DNA of 7,497 nt from Thermoplasmatales archaeon ex4484_36 (GTDB taxonomy: Archaea > Thermoplasmatota > Penumbrarchaeia > Penumbrarchaeales > EX4484-36): assembly GCA_002254765.1 (NCBI GenBank), contig NJDV01000023.1, positions 1 to 7,497 on the forward strand, in the 5' to 3' direction. A program made the translations under genes and the position numbers. Under the pieces are notes generated by a model that searched no databases, was not told the origin of the DNA, and saw nothing but the letters and a program-made list of their open reading frames with translations. Shown piece by piece: positions 5,913 to 7,497 of the stretch; the stretch's first letter is position 1; every line of letters begins with the position of its first letter.

Positions 5913-5952
5913 CTCTGCCCGGAGGGATAAAAGCTTTTGCCCGGGGGCAGAG
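5913..5952. repeat. inverted repeat flanking the priL TATA element
   Basis: CTCTGCCC (5913-5920) and GGGCAGAG (5945-5952) are perfect 8-bp inverted repeats separated by 24 bp. Inside lie the 10-bp palindrome AAAAGCTTTT (5929-5938) and the imperfectly centred TGCCC-GG-GGGCA (5938-5949). The arrangement brackets the priL TATA box in the 57-bp gap between priL and the dehydrogenase gene. It could be an operator for a dimeric regulator, an RNA hairpin ending the dehydrogenase transcript, or chance in GC-rich DNA. Confidence 0.4.
5926..5932 (-). promoter_or_regulatory. putative TATA box of priL
   Basis: Read on the minus strand, TTTTATC lies 22-28 nt upstream of ATG 5904. With the usual archaeal spacing the transcript would begin at or within a few bases of the start codon, giving a leaderless or near-leaderless mRNA. 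The element is part of the palindrome AAAAGCTTTT (5929-5938). Confidence 0.5.
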
Positions 5953-5961
5953 TAAGTACCC

Positions 5962-6909
5962 TCAGTTCACCACGTTTATGGGGCTTCCCTTCTCAAAACT
6001 GGTTATGTTCTCGTAGGTGGTGGTTATGATGCGGGTCATAGCCTCGTGGGTGTAGAAAGCTATGTGGGGGGTTATGAGAACCCCTTCCATCCTCAGGAGA
6101 GGGTGGTCAGCGGTTAGGGACTTCTCGTTCTCTATCACATCTAGTCCCACACCCTTTAGAATCCCCTCCTGAAGCCCCCACATTATTGCATCGGTGTCCA
6201 CCACACCGCCCCTTGCGGTGTTTATGAGGATGGCACCCCGCTTCATCTTGGAGACAGCCTCCTTATCTATGAGGTGGTAGGTGGACTTAAGGAGCGGCAC
6301 GTGGATGGTTATCACGTCCGAGCGGGAGAGGAGCTCGTCGAAACTTACATAGGTGAAGCCTATCTCCTCAGCCGCCTTCTCATTGAGAATTACATCGTAG
6401 GCTATGACCTCCATCCCGAAGCCCTTGCCTATCCTTGCGGCGTGAAGCCCTATCCTGCCGGTTCCAAGCACGCCTAGGGTTTTGCCCTTCAGGTCTGTCC
6501 CCCTGAAGCCTTCGTAGGAGAAGTTTCCGCTCCTGACCCTAGTCCACCCAGGGCAGACGTGGCGGACCAGGTTGAGGAGGAGAGCGAATGCGTGCTCAGC
6601 CACAGTGTTGGATCCGTAGTAGGGAACGTTGCAGACAGTGATGCCTTTACTTCTGGCGTACTCCCAGTCTATGTGGTCGAACCCTGTAGAACGGGTGGCT
6701 ATAAGCTTGAGATTGGGAAGCACGTCCATGGTTTTCTTGCCGATTTTAGTGTAGATGAAGGGTGAGATGACCTCTGTGTCCTCATCCGCCATCTCTATTA
6801 GCTCATCCTCTGTGGGGATATCATTGTATATCTTGAACTGGTGTCCCTCAAAGAGGCGCTTTATGGTCTCCTCATCGGCAGGCTCAACCTCTGTGAAAAG
6901 GATTTTCAT
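5962..6909 (-). CDS. D-isomer-specific 2-hydroxyacid dehydrogenase (D-lactate dehydrogenase-like)
   Basis: A cytosolic NAD-dependent enzyme that interconverts a 2-oxoacid and a D-2-hydroxyacid; 315 residues, the usual length. The Rossmann nucleotide loop is GVLGTGRIG (146-154), with an acidic residue after the second strand (AYD172), which favours NAD over NADP. The catalytic set is visible as R233 in NTARGG, E262 in DVIENE and H282 in TPHIAF. RSTGFDHID (73-81) is typical of the D-lactate dehydrogenase-like branch rather than phosphoglycerate dehydrogenase, and there is no C-terminal ACT domain. The start is taken at ATG 6909 (MKILFTE), because GGTG at 6916-6919 stands 6 nt upstream and the first beta strand begins there. 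An in-frame ATG at 6954 would add 15 residues of no family character. The gene is on the same strand as priL, 57 bp upstream of it. The exact substrate (pyruvate, glyoxylate or another oxoacid) is not determined. Confidence 0.9.
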   Translation of the reverse strand: MKILFTEVEPADEETIKRLFEGHQFKIYNDIPTEDELIEMADEDTEVISPFIYTKIGKKTMDVLPNLKLIATRSTGFDHIDWEYARSKGITVCNVPYYGSNTVAEHAFALLLNLVRHVCPGWTRVRSGNFSYEGFRGTDLKGKTLGVLGTGRIGLHAARIGKGFGMEVIAYDVILNEKAAEEIGFTYVSFDELLSRSDVITIHVPLLKSTYHLIDKEAVSKMKRGAILINTARGGVVDTDAIMWGLQEGILKGVGLDVIENEKSLTADHPLLRMEGVLITPHIAFYTHEAMTRIITTTYENITSFEKGSPINVVN

Positions 6910-6915
6910 ATCCAT

Positions 6916-6919
6916 CACC
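6916..6919 (-). promoter_or_regulatory. Shine-Dalgarno core deciding the dehydrogenase start
   Basis: On the minus strand AAGGTGAT (6914-6921) gives a GGTG core 6 nt before ATG 6909. It lies inside the extended reading frame from ATG 6954, which is therefore an unlikely start. Confidence 0.6.
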
Positions 6920-6990
6920 TTGTTCCGCTCCGGTGGGCTGCAGAGCAGACCCATCCCGAATCCTTGCGGAGTGAACAGAAGTCATTATCC

Positions 6991-6999
6991 CATAAAATT
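6991..6999 (-). promoter_or_regulatory. putative TATA box of the dehydrogenase gene
   Basis: On the minus strand, AATTTTATG is preceded by an A-run (CCGGAAAAAA), resembling a BRE plus TATA element. Transcription would begin near 6970, leaving a leader of about 60 nt before ATG 6909. A second AT-rich element, GTTTAAAAAC on the minus strand (7047-7056), is farther upstream. The 171-bp gap 6910-7080 shows nothing else that I can support. Confidence 0.4.
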
Positions 7000-7080
7000 T
7001 TTTTCCGGTCATCCCAAAAGCGGCTGAGAGTCCCCCGGATTGATGTTTTTAAACACCGCCTTGGTGATGATGGGGACTTC

Positions 7081-7497
7081 TCACCAGCGTCCCCTCTCCA
7101 GTCTTACGGAGAGCTCAAAGAGGCCCCGGGGGTCTTCGGGGAGGAAATAGGCCTCCAGAATGTCTGTGGGGAGGAGGGAGTAGCCCTTCTTTGAGAAGAC
7201 CTCGTCCCCGAACAGACCTATCGAAAAGGCCGCCAGAGAGCAGGCGTCAAAGGCCCTCATCCCCCGGGAGAGAAAGGCTGCAACGAGCCCTGATAGGATG
7301 TCTCCCGTTCCCCCCACGGTCATCCCCTGGTTTCCTGTAAGATTATATCTCATTCTCTCAGGGGAGGCTATGACATCCCGGGGACCTTTGAGGAGTAAAG
7401 TGGCCCCAAGCCTTTTGGATACTCTCCTCACCTCAGCCTCTTCAAGTCCCACGGCCCGGGTTAGCCTTGCATATTCTCCCCTGTGTGGTGTGATCAC
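7081..7497 (-). CDS. nnrD: NAD(P)H-hydrate dehydratase (C-terminal part; gene truncated by the window edge)
   Basis: The C-terminal 139 codons of the ADP-dependent (S)-NAD(P)H-hydrate dehydratase domain, a ribokinase-fold repair enzyme that returns damaged hydrated NAD(P)H to its normal form. The frame is open through the window edge; the first codon seen (GTG, Val of a VITPHRGE block) is internal, not a start. Family motifs are TPHRGEYARL (3-12), LLKGPRDVI (35-43) and the signature NQGMTVGGTGDILSG (56-70), whose Asp66 is the expected catalytic residue. In most archaea and bacteria this domain is fused behind the epimerase YjeF_N domain in one Nnr protein, so the full gene may be bifunctional nnr. 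The tail after TDILEAY (DPRGLFELSVRLERGRW) runs a little beyond the usual end. It is on the same strand as the dehydrogenase gene, 171 bp upstream of it. Confidence 0.92.
   Translation of the reverse strand: MITPHRGEYARLTRAVGLEEAEVRRVSKRLGATLLLKGPRDVIASPERMRYNLTGNQGMTVGGTGDILSGLVAAFLSRGMRAFDACSLAAFSIGLFGDEVFSKKGYSLLPTDILEAYFLPEDPRGLFELSVRLERGRW

Noticed and set aside
5491..5955. Plus-strand frame opposite priL
   Set aside because: Pro/His/Cys-scattered translation typical of a shadow; priL is unmistakable on the other strand.
6841..7194. Plus-strand 117-codon frame spanning the gap between the dehydrogenase and nnrD genes
   Set aside because: It overlaps the coding ends of two solid minus-strand genes, has no start signal and no recognisable protein pattern.
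1..7497. CRISPR arrays, tRNA/rRNA genes, transposons, toxin-antitoxin or phage genes
   Set aside because: Looked for and not seen: no spaced direct repeats, no tRNA-like arms with a GTTCRA loop, no transposase motifs and no small toxin pairs.

Overview
The window looks archaeal. Evidence: a DNA primase large subunit (PriL) with the archaeal/eukaryotic Fe-S domain; TATA-like boxes instead of bacterial -35/-10 elements; a recurring Shine-Dalgarno core GGTG placed 5-6 nt before start codons; and codon use rich in AGG/AGA (Arg) and ATA (Ile). The sequence is GC-rich with GC-rich third positions. The lineage cannot be fixed from the sequence alone; a thermophilic or methanogen-related euryarchaeote-type genome is a guess.

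Left half (about 1-4877, plus strand): six tightly packed genes. They encode a CPBP/CAAX-type intramembrane protease, a small beta-rich orphan protein overlapping the protease's 3' end, a secreted membrane-anchored Ntn-hydrolase of the C45/phospholipase B-like type, a class I glutamine amidotransferase-like (BPL-N type) protein, a cysteine-free V4R-like protein, and a RimI-type GNAT acetyltransferase. Gaps are at most about 30 nt and several genes overlap. A TATA-like stretch inside the tail of the hydrolase gene could start a second transcript for the last three genes.

Right half (4852-7497, minus strand): priL, convergent with the acetyltransferase gene and overlapping it by 26 bp; a D-2-hydroxyacid dehydrogenase (D-lactate dehydrogenase-like); and the 3' part of an NAD(P)H-hydrate dehydratase (nnr/nnrD), which runs off the window edge. 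priL and the dehydrogenase gene each have a TATA-like element upstream. The priL element lies so close to the ATG that the mRNA may be leaderless or nearly so.

The minus-strand genes are housekeeping functions: replication priming, redox metabolism and cofactor repair. The plus-strand cluster is the less ordinary part, because it combines a membrane protease, a surface amide/acyl hydrolase and a possible hydrophobic-ligand-binding protein in one transcription unit. A joint role in processing or sensing an envelope molecule is inference only. No tRNA, rRNA, CRISPR array, transposase or phage gene was seen, and there is no stretch over 300 bases without a gene.
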